Positions 24,083-33,514 of a stretch of 64,000 nucleotides of DNA are shown here, piece after piece. The notes beneath the pieces were generated by a model. That model saw nothing but the letters and a program-made list of their open reading frames with translations. It did not search any database and was not told the origin of the DNA. Each line of letters begins with the position of its first letter. Within the stretch, counting starts at the first letter, position 1. Source of the DNA: Streptomyces sp. CG1 (GTDB taxonomy: Bacteria > Actinomycetota > Actinomycetes > Streptomycetales > Streptomycetaceae); contig NZ_CP163518.1 in assembly GCF_041080625.1 (NCBI RefSeq), forward strand, positions 1,054,001 to 1,118,000, given 5' to 3'. A program made the position numbers and the translations under genes.

Positions 24083-25585
24083 GTGTCTGACTCCTCGCGC
24101 GATACCGCACAGGGCGCCGGCTGGGGCTCGGCCGAGCCCGGCGCCTACAAGCAGTTGATGCCGGACCACGTCGAGAAGCTGTCGTGGATGAATCCACGGA
24201 CGCTGTGGGCCGCCCGCAACGGCGTCCTGGCGTCCTGGTTCGGTGATCCGACCGGCCGTACCCGCGGCCGGTGGGTGGCGCGCCGGGAGGCGGCCGGGGC
24301 ACCCGCCGACAAGGTGATCCGGCGGGACGACACCGACCAGTTCTCCTTCATGGTCATCGGGGACACCGGCGAGGGGGACGACTGTCAATATGCCGTTGTG
24401 CCAGGCTTTTTGAAGGAGAGTCAGGACACCGACTTCGCGGTGATCGCGAGCGATGTGATCTATCCGGTGGGCAGCGCCCAGGACTACGCCGACAAGTTCT
24501 TCCGGCCGTACCAGGACTATCCGGCGCCCATCTATGCGATACCGGGCAACCACGACTGGTACGAGGATCTCGGCGCGTTCATGCGTGTCTTCTGCGCCGA
24601 CACCCCGCCGCTCGACCCCGAACCCCGGCCGCGCCCGCTCGGCCGCGCCTGGTGGCGCGCCCTGTTGTGGCACCGGGCCCGGCCGACCGACGAGCAACGG
24701 CTCGCCGCCGCACGGGCCTTGCGGTCGGCTCCCGGTCAACAGGCCGCGCAGCCCGGGCCGTACTGGGCGATCGACGCGGGTCCGGTGCGGATCGTCGGCA
24801 TCGACACCGGTCTGCTCGGCACGATCGACGCCGAACAGGGCGCCTGGCTGCGCGAGGTGTCCCGGGACCCGAAGCCGAAGATCCTGATCACCGGGTCGCC
24901 GCTGTACGTCGACGGCGAGCACCATCCGTGCGCGATCGAGGGCGGCGGGACGGTGGACGAGATCGTGCGGGACCCGGACCACCACTACGTGGCCGCGATC
25001 GGCGGCGACATCCACAACTACCAGCGCTACCCGGTCGATGTGGACGGCCGCACCATCCAGTACGTGGTCGCGGGCGGCGGCGGGGCGTTCATGCACGCCA
25101 CGCACACCATCCCGCGGGTGTCGGTCGGCGGGGTCACCGAGCGGGACTTCCGCTGCTATCCGCTGCGCGGCGACTCGCTCGCCTTCTACAGCCGTCTGTA
25201 CGGCCGCCGGCTGCGGCTGCCTCGCCTCCTCAACCTGACCGAGGCCGAGGCGACCACGGTCGTCGCCGAACGGCTCGGCATCGAGCCGGGCCGTAAGCCG
25301 GACCCCGACGCCCGGGTCACCCGGCGCACCCGCCTGGTCGCGAGCCTGCTCGGCACCGGCGGCCGCCCGGACCGTACGTCCCGCTTCCGGCTGCCCGTGC
25401 GCAAGGTCTACACCCAGCTGTTCTCACCCGGCTCGGCCACCTACAGCCCGCCGTTCTTCAAGTGCTTCCTGCGCCTCGACGTCGCTCCCGAGGCGGTACG
25501 GCTGCGCTGCTTCGCCGCCACCGGCAACCGCGCGCAGGAGATCGATCCGCCGGTCGAGGACGAGGTCGTCATCCCACTGAAGTGA
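24083..25585 (+). CDS. Calcineurin-like metallophosphoesterase
   Basis: The 500-residue protein has the metal-binding blocks of the family in order: FMVIGDTGEGD, IASDVIYPVG (Ser where Gly is usual before Asp), AIPGNHDWYEDL and IGGDIHNYQRY. The C-terminal 130 residues form an extra domain with PGSATYSPPFFKCFLRLDV. No signal peptide is seen, so it probably acts in the cytoplasm. GTG at 24083 (VSDSSRDTAQ) is chosen; a GTG at 24074 is also possible. A 13-base direct repeat at 25577-25603 duplicates the stop-codon region. Substrate unknown. Confidence 0.85.
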   Translation: MSDSSRDTAQGAGWGSAEPGAYKQLMPDHVEKLSWMNPRTLWAARNGVLASWFGDPTGRTRGRWVARREAAGAPADKVIRRDDTDQFSFMVIGDTGEGDDCQYAVVPGFLKESQDTDFAVIASDVIYPVGSAQDYADKFFRPYQDYPAPIYAIPGNHDWYEDLGAFMRVFCADTPPLDPEPRPRPLGRAWWRALLWHRARPTDEQRLAAARALRSAPGQQAAQPGPYWAIDAGPVRIVGIDTGLLGTIDAEQGAWLREVSRDPKPKILITGSPLYVDGEHHPCAIEGGGTVDEIVRDPDHHYVAAIGGDIHNYQRYPVDVDGRTIQYVVAGGGGAFMHATHTIPRVSVGGVTERDFRCYPLRGDSLAFYSRLYGRRLRLPRLLNLTEAEATTVVAERLGIEPGRKPDPDARVTRRTRLVASLLGTGGRPDRTSRFRLPVRKVYTQLFSPGSATYSPPFFKCFLRLDVAPEAVRLRCFAATGNRAQEIDPPVEDEVVIPLK

Positions 25586-25689
25586 TCGAGCTGAAGTGAT
25601 CGACTGACGTCAGCAGAAGTGCTCACACGGTTGTCACATCGGCCTGCCAGAATCGGGACGGAGCCGTCGTACGACCGCTGGAGGAGCCC

Positions 25690-26718
25690 GTGCCGTTCAC
25701 CCCTCGCCCGCTGCGCAAGCTGGGCTTTCTCACGATCGGCCTGTTCGACGCGGCGGATCCGGCCCGGGGCCACGAGTCCACGCTGCAGATCATCGAGCTG
25801 GGCGAGCGGCTGGGCTTCGACAGCGCCTGGGTCCGCCACCGCCATCTGCAGTACGGCATCTCGTCCCCGGTGGCGGTCCTCGCGGCGGCCTCCCAGCGCA
25901 CCTGGCGCATCGAGCTGGGCACGGCGGTGATCCCGCTGGGCTGGGAGATCCCGCTGCGGCTGGCCGAGGATCTGGCGACGGTCGACCTGCTGTCCGGCGG
26001 CCGGCTGAACCCGGGCATCAGCGTGGGGCCGCCGATGCACTTCGAGCAGATCAAGGAGGCGCTGTACCCGGACACCGCCGATGTGGAGGACTTCTCCTAC
26101 GAGCGGGTACGGCGGCTGCTGGACCTCGTGCGCGGCAAGCCCGCCAGCGACTTCAGCGGGGTCGAGGGCTTCGAGGTGTTCTCCGATGTGGTCCAGCCGC
26201 ACTCCCCCGGCCTCGGCCGGCGGCTGTGGTACGGCGGCGCGAGCCTCGGCTCGGCGCGCTGGGCGGGCGAGCACAGTATGAACTTCCTGACCAGCAGCGT
26301 GGTCAAGGCGGAACAGCCGGACGGGCCCTGGGACTTCGCCGCCATCCAGCTGTCCCTCATCAGGGAGTTCCGCGACCGTCACCCCGATGGCGAGGCGGCC
26401 CGTGTCTCGCAGGGTCTGGTGGTGATCCCCACCGACTCCGCGAGCCCGCAGCAGCGCGCCAAGTACGAGGCGTACGCGGCTCAGCGCCTGCCCCGCACCG
26501 CCTCCCCGCAGGGACCGGCCCGGCTGCTGTTCGCCCCGGACCTGGTCGGCACCTCGGAGGAGATTACCGAACGACTGCACGCGCATGCCGCGTTCCGTGA
26601 GGTGGACGAGGTGGCGTTCGCGCTGCCGTTCACCTTCGAGCACGAGGACTACATACAGATCCTGACGGACATGGCGACGAAACTGGGCCCGGCGCTGGGG
26701 TGGCGGCCGGCCGGCTGA
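25690..26718 (+). CDS. LLM-class flavin-dependent oxidoreductase
   Basis: The 342-residue luciferase-like protein shows LGFLTIGLF at the first strand, LGERLGFDSAWVRHRH, LGTAVIPLGWEIPLRLAEDL and DLLSGGRLNPGISVG, all usual for FMN- or F420-dependent members. C-terminal AAFREVDEVAFALPFTFEHE closes the barrel. The GTG start lies behind GGAGGAG. It stands alone on its strand, two bases before the end of a decayed gene on the other strand. Confidence 0.87.
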   Translation: MPFTPRPLRKLGFLTIGLFDAADPARGHESTLQIIELGERLGFDSAWVRHRHLQYGISSPVAVLAAASQRTWRIELGTAVIPLGWEIPLRLAEDLATVDLLSGGRLNPGISVGPPMHFEQIKEALYPDTADVEDFSYERVRRLLDLVRGKPASDFSGVEGFEVFSDVVQPHSPGLGRRLWYGGASLGSARWAGEHSMNFLTSSVVKAEQPDGPWDFAAIQLSLIREFRDRHPDGEAARVSQGLVVIPTDSASPQQRAKYEAYAAQRLPRTASPQGPARLLFAPDLVGTSEEITERLHAHAAFREVDEVAFALPFTFEHEDYIQILTDMATKLGPALGWRPAG

Positions 26719-26719
26719 G

Positions 26720-27396
26720 TCACCAGCGCCCCACCGCCGGAAGGCGACGCTGCCGGGCCCCCGCGGAAACGTCCGGCTTCCCAGCGGTCGGGGCATCCCG
26801 GTCGTCCACCAGGTACGGGAACACCTCGCTGGAGTGCCCCCAGACTCCGGCGTCGATGTGCCGTCCGCCGTCGGGTGAGCGGCACAACTGAACGTCGGCT
26901 CCGGTCAGTTGGGACCAGGTGACGTCCGCTGTCAGCTCGTAGGAAATGCCGGTGTGGTCGAGGAGGCGAGGTAGTACGCACAGGAGGCGGACTTCTTGAG
27001 CGTGACCTCGCGGACCATCGAGTCCGTACCGTTGAAGCCGTCCGCGTCGATGGTGGGGTGGGTGCGGCGCAGGCCCTCGGGGACCCGGACCCGCCGCAGG
27101 GACATGGCCGCGCAGATGATGCCGTCGACGCGCCGGTCGAGGAGTTCGGCGACGGCCGCCTCCTCCCTGGCCGGGTCGCCGCCGGAGTCCACCGTGACCA
27201 CCAGACGGCCGCTGTCCCAGGCGATGTCCACCGCGCCGCGCAGCAGCCGGCCGGCGAACGGCGACGAGGCGATCTCGTCGGTGACCAGCCCGATCACGGC
27301 CGTACGGCGGCGGCGCAGGCCTCGGTCGCCCGGGTCGGGCCGGTGGCCGAGCTGGGCGGCGGCCTGCCGGATGCGTTCCCGGGGGCGAGCCGGGCG
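26720..27396 (-). pseudogene. Composite pseudogene: LacI fragment joined to another fragment
   Basis: RERIRQAAAQLGHRPDPGDR followed by GLRRRRTAVIGLVTDEIASS is a LacI-family hinge and sugar-domain start, but the helix-turn-helix before it is missing. After EGLRRTHPTI the sequence changes to DADGFNGTDSMVREVTLKKS, then a frameshift, then TGISYELTADVTWSQLTGAD and AGVWGHSSEVFPYLVDD to a stop at 26720. The second part is unlike LacI and I do not recognise it. Two unrelated pieces have been joined, and both are incomplete. Confidence 0.7.
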
Positions 27397-27484
27397 ACAT
27401 CCCGTGAGGTGGCCCGTCCGCTTGATCACCGCTCGCCCTGTCCATGAGGCTGGAGGGACGACACAGTCGAGGGAAGGTCCCATC

Positions 27485-28315
27485 GTGAACGGTATTCCGG
27501 CGTACACGCTCAACGACGGTACGGCGATCCCCGCCATCGGCCTCGGCACCTGGCCGCTCGACGACGCGGCGGCCGAGCGGGCCGTGGGCTCCGCGCTCGG
27601 TCTGGGCTACCGGCTGGTGGACACCGCGGCGAACTACCGCAACGAGACCGGTGTCGGGCGGGGCATAGCGGGCAGCGGCGTGCCGCGTGAGGAGCTGGTC
27701 GTGACCACCAAGCTGCCCGGCCGGCATCACGGCTACGAGGCGACCCTCGCCTCCTTCGAGGAGTCCCGGCGGCGGCTGGGCCTGGAGTATGTGGACCTGT
27801 ATCTGATCCACTGGCCCAATCCCCGGGTCGGCAAGTACGTCGACTCCTGGAAGGCGATGATCAAGCTGCGCGAGGACGGGCTGGTCCGCTCGATCGGCGT
27901 CTCGAACTTCACCGCGGAGCACATCGCGCTGCTGGAGAAGGAGACGGGCGTGCTGCCGTCGGTGAACCAGATCGAGCTGCACCCGCTGTTCCCGCAGGAG
28001 GAACTGCGCGCCTTCCACGCGGACAAGGGCATCGTCACCGAGAGCTGGAGTCCGCTGGGCCGGGGCAGCAAGGTGCTGGACGACCCCGCGGTCGCGCGGA
28101 TCGCCGAGTTGCACGGGGTGACTCCGGGCCAGGTGCTGCTGCGCTGGCACCTCCAGATGGGCGCGCTGCCCATTCCGAAGTCGGCCGATCCGGGCCGGCA
28201 GCGCGCCAACCTGGACGTCTTCGGCTTCTCCCTGGACTCCGGACAGCTGGCGGCGATCGCCCGCCGCGCTCCGCGCCGGCTCGGCGGTGATCCCGAGCGG
28301 CACGAGGAGTTCTGA
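27485..28315 (+). CDS. Aldo/keto reductase (AKR5-like)
   Basis: The 276-residue protein has GLGYRLVDTAANYRNETGVG with catalytic Asp and Tyr, VVTTKLPGRHHG with the lysine, and YVDLYLIHWPNP with the histidine, then GVSNFTAEHI and the NADPH-binding LPIPKSADPGRQRANLDVF. It reduces carbonyls using NADPH; the small size and motifs fit 2,5-diketo-gluconate reductase-like members. GTG at 27485 follows GGAAGG. A convergent XRE regulator ends 14 bases away. Confidence 0.9.
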   Translation: MNGIPAYTLNDGTAIPAIGLGTWPLDDAAAERAVGSALGLGYRLVDTAANYRNETGVGRGIAGSGVPREELVVTTKLPGRHHGYEATLASFEESRRRLGLEYVDLYLIHWPNPRVGKYVDSWKAMIKLREDGLVRSIGVSNFTAEHIALLEKETGVLPSVNQIELHPLFPQEELRAFHADKGIVTESWSPLGRGSKVLDDPAVARIAELHGVTPGQVLLRWHLQMGALPIPKSADPGRQRANLDVFGFSLDSGQLAAIARRAPRRLGGDPERHEEF

Positions 28316-28329
28316 GCCGGCCGTAGGCG

Positions 28330-29205
28330 CTACTGCTCCTCGATCCGCTGTTGCGCGCCGCCCTTCCGGGTGCCGTCGCCCGGGGGCGCGGCGAGGCTGC
28401 CGAGGATGTCCAGGAGTTCGGCGCTGCGGCTGCCGGGCTCGGCGTGGAAGACGACCAGGGTGAGTCCGTCGGTACCGTCCACGGACAGCTTGTTCGACTG
28501 CAGGTCGAGGTCGCCGACCTGCGGATGGGTCAGGTGGCTCACCCTGCCGCGGCGGGGCCGTACCTCGTGCCGGGCCCACAGGGTGCGGAAGCGGTCGCTG
28601 CGCAGGGACAGCTCACCGACCAGGTCGCGCAGCCGCGGGTCGTCCGCGTCCGCCCCGGCCTCGGACCGCAGCACGGCCACGCCCTCCTCGGTCAGGTCCT
28701 CCCAGTCCCGGCGCAGCGCGCGCTCGGCCGGGTCGAGGAAGACGGCCCGCAGGATGGTGACGCCGGGCCGGTAGTTCGGGGTGAGCGCGGTGGCGAGGGC
28801 GTTGGCGGCCAGGCAGTCGGTGTAGCGGTTCTGGACGTAGGCGGGATTGCGCGGCCAGCCGTCGATGAGCTGCAGCAGGCTCGCCGGCACCTGCTGCGTG
28901 CGGCGCCCGGACCGTACGCCCGGGCTGGGCCGGTCCTGGGCGAGGCCGACGAGGTGGGCCGTGGCGTCGGCGTCGAGCTTCAGCACGCGCGCGACGGCCT
29001 CGAGGACCTGTACGGACGGGTTGCGGTCCCGGCCCTGCTCCAGCCGCAGGTAGTAGTCGGAGCTGATGCCGGCCAGCATCGCGACCTCCTCGCGGCGCAG
29101 CCCCGGCACCCGGCGCAGGCCGCCGCCGGGCAACCCCACGTCCTCTGGCCGCACCAGCGCCCGGCGGGCACGCAGGAACTCGCCGAGCGCGTTCGATCCT
29201 TCCAT
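28330..29205 (-). CDS. XRE-family regulator with MmyB-like C-terminal domain
   Basis: The 291-residue protein has an N-terminal helix-turn-helix (GLRREEVAMLAGISSDYYLR then LEQGRDRNPS) and a MmyB-like ligand domain (NRYTDCLAANALATALTPNY, LSLRSDRFRTLWARHEVRPR, THPQVGDLDL). These regulators commonly sit divergent from an oxidoreductase gene, and here an aldo/keto reductase starts 163 bases away on the opposite strand. That gene is the probable target. Confidence 0.9.
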   Translation of the reverse strand: MEGSNALGEFLRARRALVRPEDVGLPGGGLRRVPGLRREEVAMLAGISSDYYLRLEQGRDRNPSVQVLEAVARVLKLDADATAHLVGLAQDRPSPGVRSGRRTQQVPASLLQLIDGWPRNPAYVQNRYTDCLAANALATALTPNYRPGVTILRAVFLDPAERALRRDWEDLTEEGVAVLRSEAGADADDPRLRDLVGELSLRSDRFRTLWARHEVRPRRGRVSHLTHPQVGDLDLQSNKLSVDGTDGLTLVVFHAEPGSRSAELLDILGSLAAPPGDGTRKGGAQQRIEEQ

Positions 29206-29368
29206 GGGCCCACCGTACGGCCGCCCGGCGGAAGGTGGCTGGCCCTGTCACTCCCAGGATCGCCGGGGTACTGCAACGGCGGGCGCCAGGGGCGCAGGGT
29301 GGAGACCGCGGCCGCCGGAGCAAGAGCGGTGGCCCGGACGACCTGAGCACCATCCTGAGAGGTACGAC

Positions 29369-30232
29369 ATGACTGCACAGCTCGGCGGCACGATCACCCC
29401 GGCCGACGGCCTGACCCTGACCCGCGTCGGCTACGGCGCCATGCAGCTGGCCGGGCCAGGCGTCTTCGGCCCGCCGAAGGACCGTGACCGGGCCGTCGCG
29501 GTGCTCCGCACGGTGGTGGAGGCGGGCATCACGCACATCGACACCGCCGACTTCTACGGACCCGTGGTCGTCAACGAGATCATCAGGGAGGTCCTGCACC
29601 CCTACCCGGAGGACCTGCGCATCGTCACCAAGGTCGGCGCCCGCCGGGGTGCCGACGGCAGCTGGATCATGTCGCGGCACCCCGAGGACCTGAAGGCGCA
29701 GGTGTACGACAACCTGCGCAACCTCGGTGTGGAGGCCCTGGACGTGGTCAATCTGCGGCTGGGCGACGTGGACGCCCCGAACGACGACTCCCTGGCCGAG
29801 CAGTTCGGCGCGCTGGCCGTGCTGCGGGAGCGGGGGCTGATCCGGCACCTGGGGCTGAGCACGGTGACCGCCGCGCAGCTGGACGAGGCGCTGGCCATCG
29901 CGCCCGTGGTGAGTGTGCAGAACCTGTACAACCTGGCCAATCGGCAGGACGACGCCCTCGTGGCGCGGACGACCGCCGACAACATCGCCTTCGTGCCGTA
30001 CTTCCCGCTCGGCGGTTTCACCCCGCTGCAGTCCGGGACGCTGGCGAAGGTCGCCGCCCGGCTGGAGGCGTCGCCGCAGCAGGTGGCGCTGGCCTGGCTG
30101 CTGCGCCGCTCGCCGAACATCGCGCTCATCCCCGGTACGTCCTCGCCGGAGCACTTGCGGGAGAACATCGCCGCCGCGAGCCTGGTGCTGCCGGACGACG
30201 CGGTCGCCGAGCTGGACGGCATCGCGGGCTGA
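29369..30232 (+). CDS. Aldo/keto reductase (YajO/AKR13-like)
   Basis: The 287-residue protein has GITHIDTADFYGPVVVNEII (Asp, Tyr), RIVTKVGARRG (Lys) and LGLSTVTAAQLDEAL. The usual histidine of L-x-x-H is replaced in DVVNLRLGDV, where the block reads N-L-R, as seen in some bacterial members. ATG at 29369 is preceded by GAGAGG. It diverges from the MmyB-like regulator, which probably controls it. Substrate unknown. Confidence 0.88.
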   Translation: MTAQLGGTITPADGLTLTRVGYGAMQLAGPGVFGPPKDRDRAVAVLRTVVEAGITHIDTADFYGPVVVNEIIREVLHPYPEDLRIVTKVGARRGADGSWIMSRHPEDLKAQVYDNLRNLGVEALDVVNLRLGDVDAPNDDSLAEQFGALAVLRERGLIRHLGLSTVTAAQLDEALAIAPVVSVQNLYNLANRQDDALVARTTADNIAFVPYFPLGGFTPLQSGTLAKVAARLEASPQQVALAWLLRRSPNIALIPGTSSPEHLRENIAAASLVLPDDAVAELDGIAG

Positions 30233-30288
30233 ACAGTCCGGGCGGGGTACTCGGGATCCGTGAGGCGGACGCACGGAAGGAGCCGCGC

Positions 30289-30897
30289 GTGGCAGCGGAG
30301 GACCGGCTGCGGACGTACCACGGCAAGCGCGACTTCGAGCGGACCCGTGAACCGTCGGGGCAGCAGCCCCGGGCGGGGGGCGAGGAGCCTCACTTCGTGG
30401 TGCAGATCCACGACGCACGGCGGATGCACTTCGACTTCCGGCTCCAGGTCGACGACGTCCTGAAGTCCTGGTCGGTCCCGAAGGGCCCGTCCACCGACCC
30501 CGGGGACAAGCGGCTGGCCGTGCCGACCGAGGACCATCCGCTGGAGTACGAGGACTTCGAGGGCGTGATCCCGAAGGGCGAGTACGGCGGCGGCACGGTG
30601 ATCGTGTGGGACCGCGGCACCTATGAGCCGCTCAGCCACGACCGGGGAGGCCGTCCGGTGGAGTTCGCGGAGTCCCTGGAGCGCGGACATGCCACGTTCC
30701 GGCTGCACGGGACGAAGCTGCACGGCGAGTACGCGCTGACCCGGTTCCGCAGCGGTGCGGACGAGGAGGATGCCTGGCTGCTGGTGCGCAAGGGCCCGGC
30801 GCGGTCGGACGGCCACGGCAGTCCCGATCCCCGGCGGGCCCGCTCGGTGCGCACCGGCCGCACCCTCGCCCAGGTCGCCGCCGACGGCGAGAAGTGA
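30289..30897 (+). CDS. LigD 3'-phosphoesterase domain protein
   Basis: The 202-residue protein is the phosphoesterase domain alone. FVVQIHDARRMHFDFRLQVD and SWSVPKGPSTDPGDKRLAV, then TEDHPLEYEDFEGVIPKGEY, contain the His, His, Asp and Arg set that removes 3' phosphate or ribonucleotides from DNA ends. In Pseudomonas LigD this domain is fused to a ligase and a polymerase. Here it stands alone; a LigD-type ligase domain is encoded 6.5 kb downstream. No ku gene is in the window. GTG start with GAAGGAG upstream. Confidence 0.9.
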   Translation: MAAEDRLRTYHGKRDFERTREPSGQQPRAGGEEPHFVVQIHDARRMHFDFRLQVDDVLKSWSVPKGPSTDPGDKRLAVPTEDHPLEYEDFEGVIPKGEYGGGTVIVWDRGTYEPLSHDRGGRPVEFAESLERGHATFRLHGTKLHGEYALTRFRSGADEEDAWLLVRKGPARSDGHGSPDPRRARSVRTGRTLAQVAADGEK

Positions 30898-31104
30898 GCG
30901 GCGGTGCCGGGAGGGGGTTCAGACGCGCAGCGGACCGGATCGCTGGGCTCCGGCCCCAACTCGCCCGCGCCGGCTCCCTGTTCACCGTTCACCGCGGCGC
31001 CTCGTTCCGCTCCGCCTGTGCCCTTGCTCTCTGTGCTGCCGCACGGCTCCCCGTTCTCGGAGGACGCCCGGAACCCGGGCTGCCCGTTCCGGTGCTCGGG
31101 TCGC

Positions 31105-33435
31105 TCAGGTGTCGGGCAGCGCCTGCTCGGCCCAGATCGTCTTGCCCCGGCCGGTCTGTCTGCTGCCCCAGCGCTGGGTGAGCTGCGCGACCAGCAGCAG
31201 TCCGCGGCCCCCCTCGTCATAGGCGTGCGCCCGGCGCAGATGCGGTGAGGTGGAACTGGCGTCGGAGACCTCGCAGATGAGCGCGCGGTCGCGGATCAGG
31301 CGGAGCTGGATGGGGGGTTCGCCGTAGCGGATGGCGTTGGTGACGAGTTCGCTGACGACGAGTTCGGTGACGAAGGCGGCCTCGTCCAGCCCCCAGGTGG
31401 TCAGTTGCTCGCCGACCGCCTGCCGGAAGGCGGCGACCTCGGCGGGGTCGGGCGGGACGTCCCAGGTGGCGACCCGGTCGGCGCCGAGGGCGCGGGTGCG
31501 CACGAGCAGCAGGGCGACGTCGTCGCTGTGCTGGTCGGGCAGGACGGCCTTCAGGACGTTGTCGCACAGGGCCTCGAGGGAGGCGGCGGGCGCGCTGAGC
31601 GCTCTGCGCAGTGCGTCGGCGGCGCCGTCGAGGTCCCGGTCGCGGTCCTCGATCAGGCCGTCGGTGTAGAGCGCCACGACGGAGCCCGCGGGGAGTTCCA
31701 GTTCCGTCGCCTCGAACGGCAGCCCGCCGACGCCGAGGGGTGGTCCGGCGCTCATGGGGATGGACTCGGCGGTGCCGCCGGGCAGGACGACGGCCGGGGC
31801 CGGGTGGCCGGCGGCGGCCAGATTGAGGCGGCGGGAGACGGGGTCGTAGACGGCGTACAGGCAGGTGGCGCCGAGTTCGGCGACCTCCTCCCCGCTGTCC
31901 TCGGCGGCCAGGTGGGTGACCAGGTCGTCCAGGTGCGTGAGGAGTTCGTCGGGCGGCAGGTCGACGTCGGCGAGGGTGCGTACGGCCGTGCGCAGCCGGC
32001 CCATGGTGGCCGAGGACTGGATGCCATGACCGACGACGTCGCCCACGACGAGGCCTACCCGGCCGCCGGAGAGCGGGATGACGTCGAACCAGTCGCCGCC
32101 GATGCCGGCCAGCGATCCGCACGGCAGATAGCGGTGGGCCACCTCGACCGCGGCCTGCCCGGGCAGGCCTCTGGGCAGCAGGCTGTGCTGGAGGGCGAGG
32201 GCGGTGGTGCGCTCGCGGGCGAAGCGGCGGGCGTTGTCGATGGAGACGGCGGCGCGGCTGCCGAGTTCCTCGGCGAAGACGGCGTCGTCGGGGGCGTAGT
32301 CGTCGGGGTGGGCCGAGCGGACGCAGACCGCGACGCCCAGCGTGGTGCCGCGGGCCCGCAGGGGCACCGCGATCATGGAGTGGATGCCCTCCCGATGGGG
32401 GCGGCCCTCCGGCGAGCGCGCGTTGCGCTCCTCGAGCCATTCCACGAACTCCGGCTCACCGGCCTGGCTGAGCACCGCGCGACCCTCGCGCAGGGCGCGG
32501 GCGGGCGGCGAGCCGGGCGGATAGATGTCGGTCTCGCCGATGCGGAGGGCCGCGCAGGGGTTGCCCTCGCGGGTCGAGCCGTGGGCGATGCGGTGCAGTA
32601 CGACTCCTGCGTCCGGGATCATCGGCGGCTCGTCCGCGCCCAGCACCCAGTCGAGCAGGTCGACACTGGCGAAGTCGGCGTAGCGCGGGACGAGGATGTC
32701 GATCAGTTCCTCGGCGGTGCGCACCACGTCCAGGGTGGTACCGACAGCGGTCGTCGCCTCGTTGAGCAGCGCTAGGCGGCGCCGGGCCCAGTACTGCTCG
32801 GTGTTGTCGAAGGCGGCCATGGCGACCCCGGTCAGCTCGCCGGAGGCGGCGTGCAGCGGCCACATCTCGATGCTCCAGAGATGCTCCCGGTTCAGGGCGG
32901 GGGCGCCGGCGAAGCTCTCGTAGCGGACCGGCAGGCCGGTCTCGGCGACCTCCCGGAGGTGGCGCAGAAAGCCCTGGTTGTATGGGGTCTCCTCCACGGT
33001 CTCCGGGAAGAAACGGCCGGTCAGCGCGGACTCGGGGACGCCCATCACCTTGCAGGCGGTGTCGTTGACGCGCAGATAGCGCTGCTGGAGGTCGAAGACC
33101 GACATGGACATGGAGGCCTGCTCGAAGGCCTCGGCCGGCAGGGCGGCGTGGGGCGGGTCGGCCGTGACGACGAAGCCGGTGGGCTGCCCGTCGGCTCCGG
33201 CGACGGGGCAGGCGGTGACGGCCAGGTCGATGCGGTGGCCGTCGCGGTGACGCAGCGCAACGATGCAGGCGCGCGCGGCGAGCGTGTCGTCCGGGATGTC
33301 CTCGGCGAGCAGTTCGGCGGCGGGCCGGCCCACGACGTCCGCGGCCGGACGGCCCGTGAGCCGCCGCGCTCCCTCGCTCCACCCCGTCACCGTGCCGAGG
33401 GCGTCGATGACCGCCACGGCGGCGCCATGCTTCAT
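31105..33435 (-). CDS. PAS-GAF-PP2C-ATPase multi-domain signalling protein
   Basis: The protein has about 776 residues. Two PAS domains (about 5-105 and 110-230), a GAF domain (about 240-410), a SpoIIE-type phosphatase (about 430-640; GIGGDWFDVIPL, VGDVVGHGIQ, LYTDGLIEDRD, SDDVALLLVRT) and a C-terminal RsbW-like HATPase (about 660-770; VSELVTNAIRYG, GRGLLLV) follow in order. It combines sensor, phosphatase and anti-sigma kinase in one chain, common in Streptomyces. Start is uncertain: ATG at 33435 or in-frame ATGs at 33468/33471; none has a strong ribosome site. Substrates would be STAS-type anti-anti-sigma factors, none of which is adjacent. Confidence 0.9.
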   Translation of the reverse strand: MKHGAAVAVIDALGTVTGWSEGARRLTGRPAADVVGRPAAELLAEDIPDDTLAARACIVALRHRDGHRIDLAVTACPVAGADGQPTGFVVTADPPHAALPAEAFEQASMSMSVFDLQQRYLRVNDTACKVMGVPESALTGRFFPETVEETPYNQGFLRHLREVAETGLPVRYESFAGAPALNREHLWSIEMWPLHAASGELTGVAMAAFDNTEQYWARRRLALLNEATTAVGTTLDVVRTAEELIDILVPRYADFASVDLLDWVLGADEPPMIPDAGVVLHRIAHGSTREGNPCAALRIGETDIYPPGSPPARALREGRAVLSQAGEPEFVEWLEERNARSPEGRPHREGIHSMIAVPLRARGTTLGVAVCVRSAHPDDYAPDDAVFAEELGSRAAVSIDNARRFARERTTALALQHSLLPRGLPGQAAVEVAHRYLPCGSLAGIGGDWFDVIPLSGGRVGLVVGDVVGHGIQSSATMGRLRTAVRTLADVDLPPDELLTHLDDLVTHLAAEDSGEEVAELGATCLYAVYDPVSRRLNLAAAGHPAPAVVLPGGTAESIPMSAGPPLGVGGLPFEATELELPAGSVVALYTDGLIEDRDRDLDGAADALRRALSAPAASLEALCDNVLKAVLPDQHSDDVALLLVRTRALGADRVATWDVPPDPAEVAAFRQAVGEQLTTWGLDEAAFVTELVVSELVTNAIRYGEPPIQLRLIRDRALICEVSDASSTSPHLRRAHAYDEGGRGLLLVAQLTQRWGSRQTGRGKTIWAEQALPDT

Positions 33436-33514
33436 ATGCCCAAGGATGTTCCGATTGCCGCGGCACATCAAGCGCGCGAGCGTGCCGAAGCGTCCGGCGC
33501 GGGGCGGGAGCGGT

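Noticed and set aside
23600..25105. Long minus-strand frame with a GAF-like stretch
   Set aside because: Most of it is antisense to the metallophosphoesterase; the GAF resemblance covers only a short part and no start or complete domain is visible.
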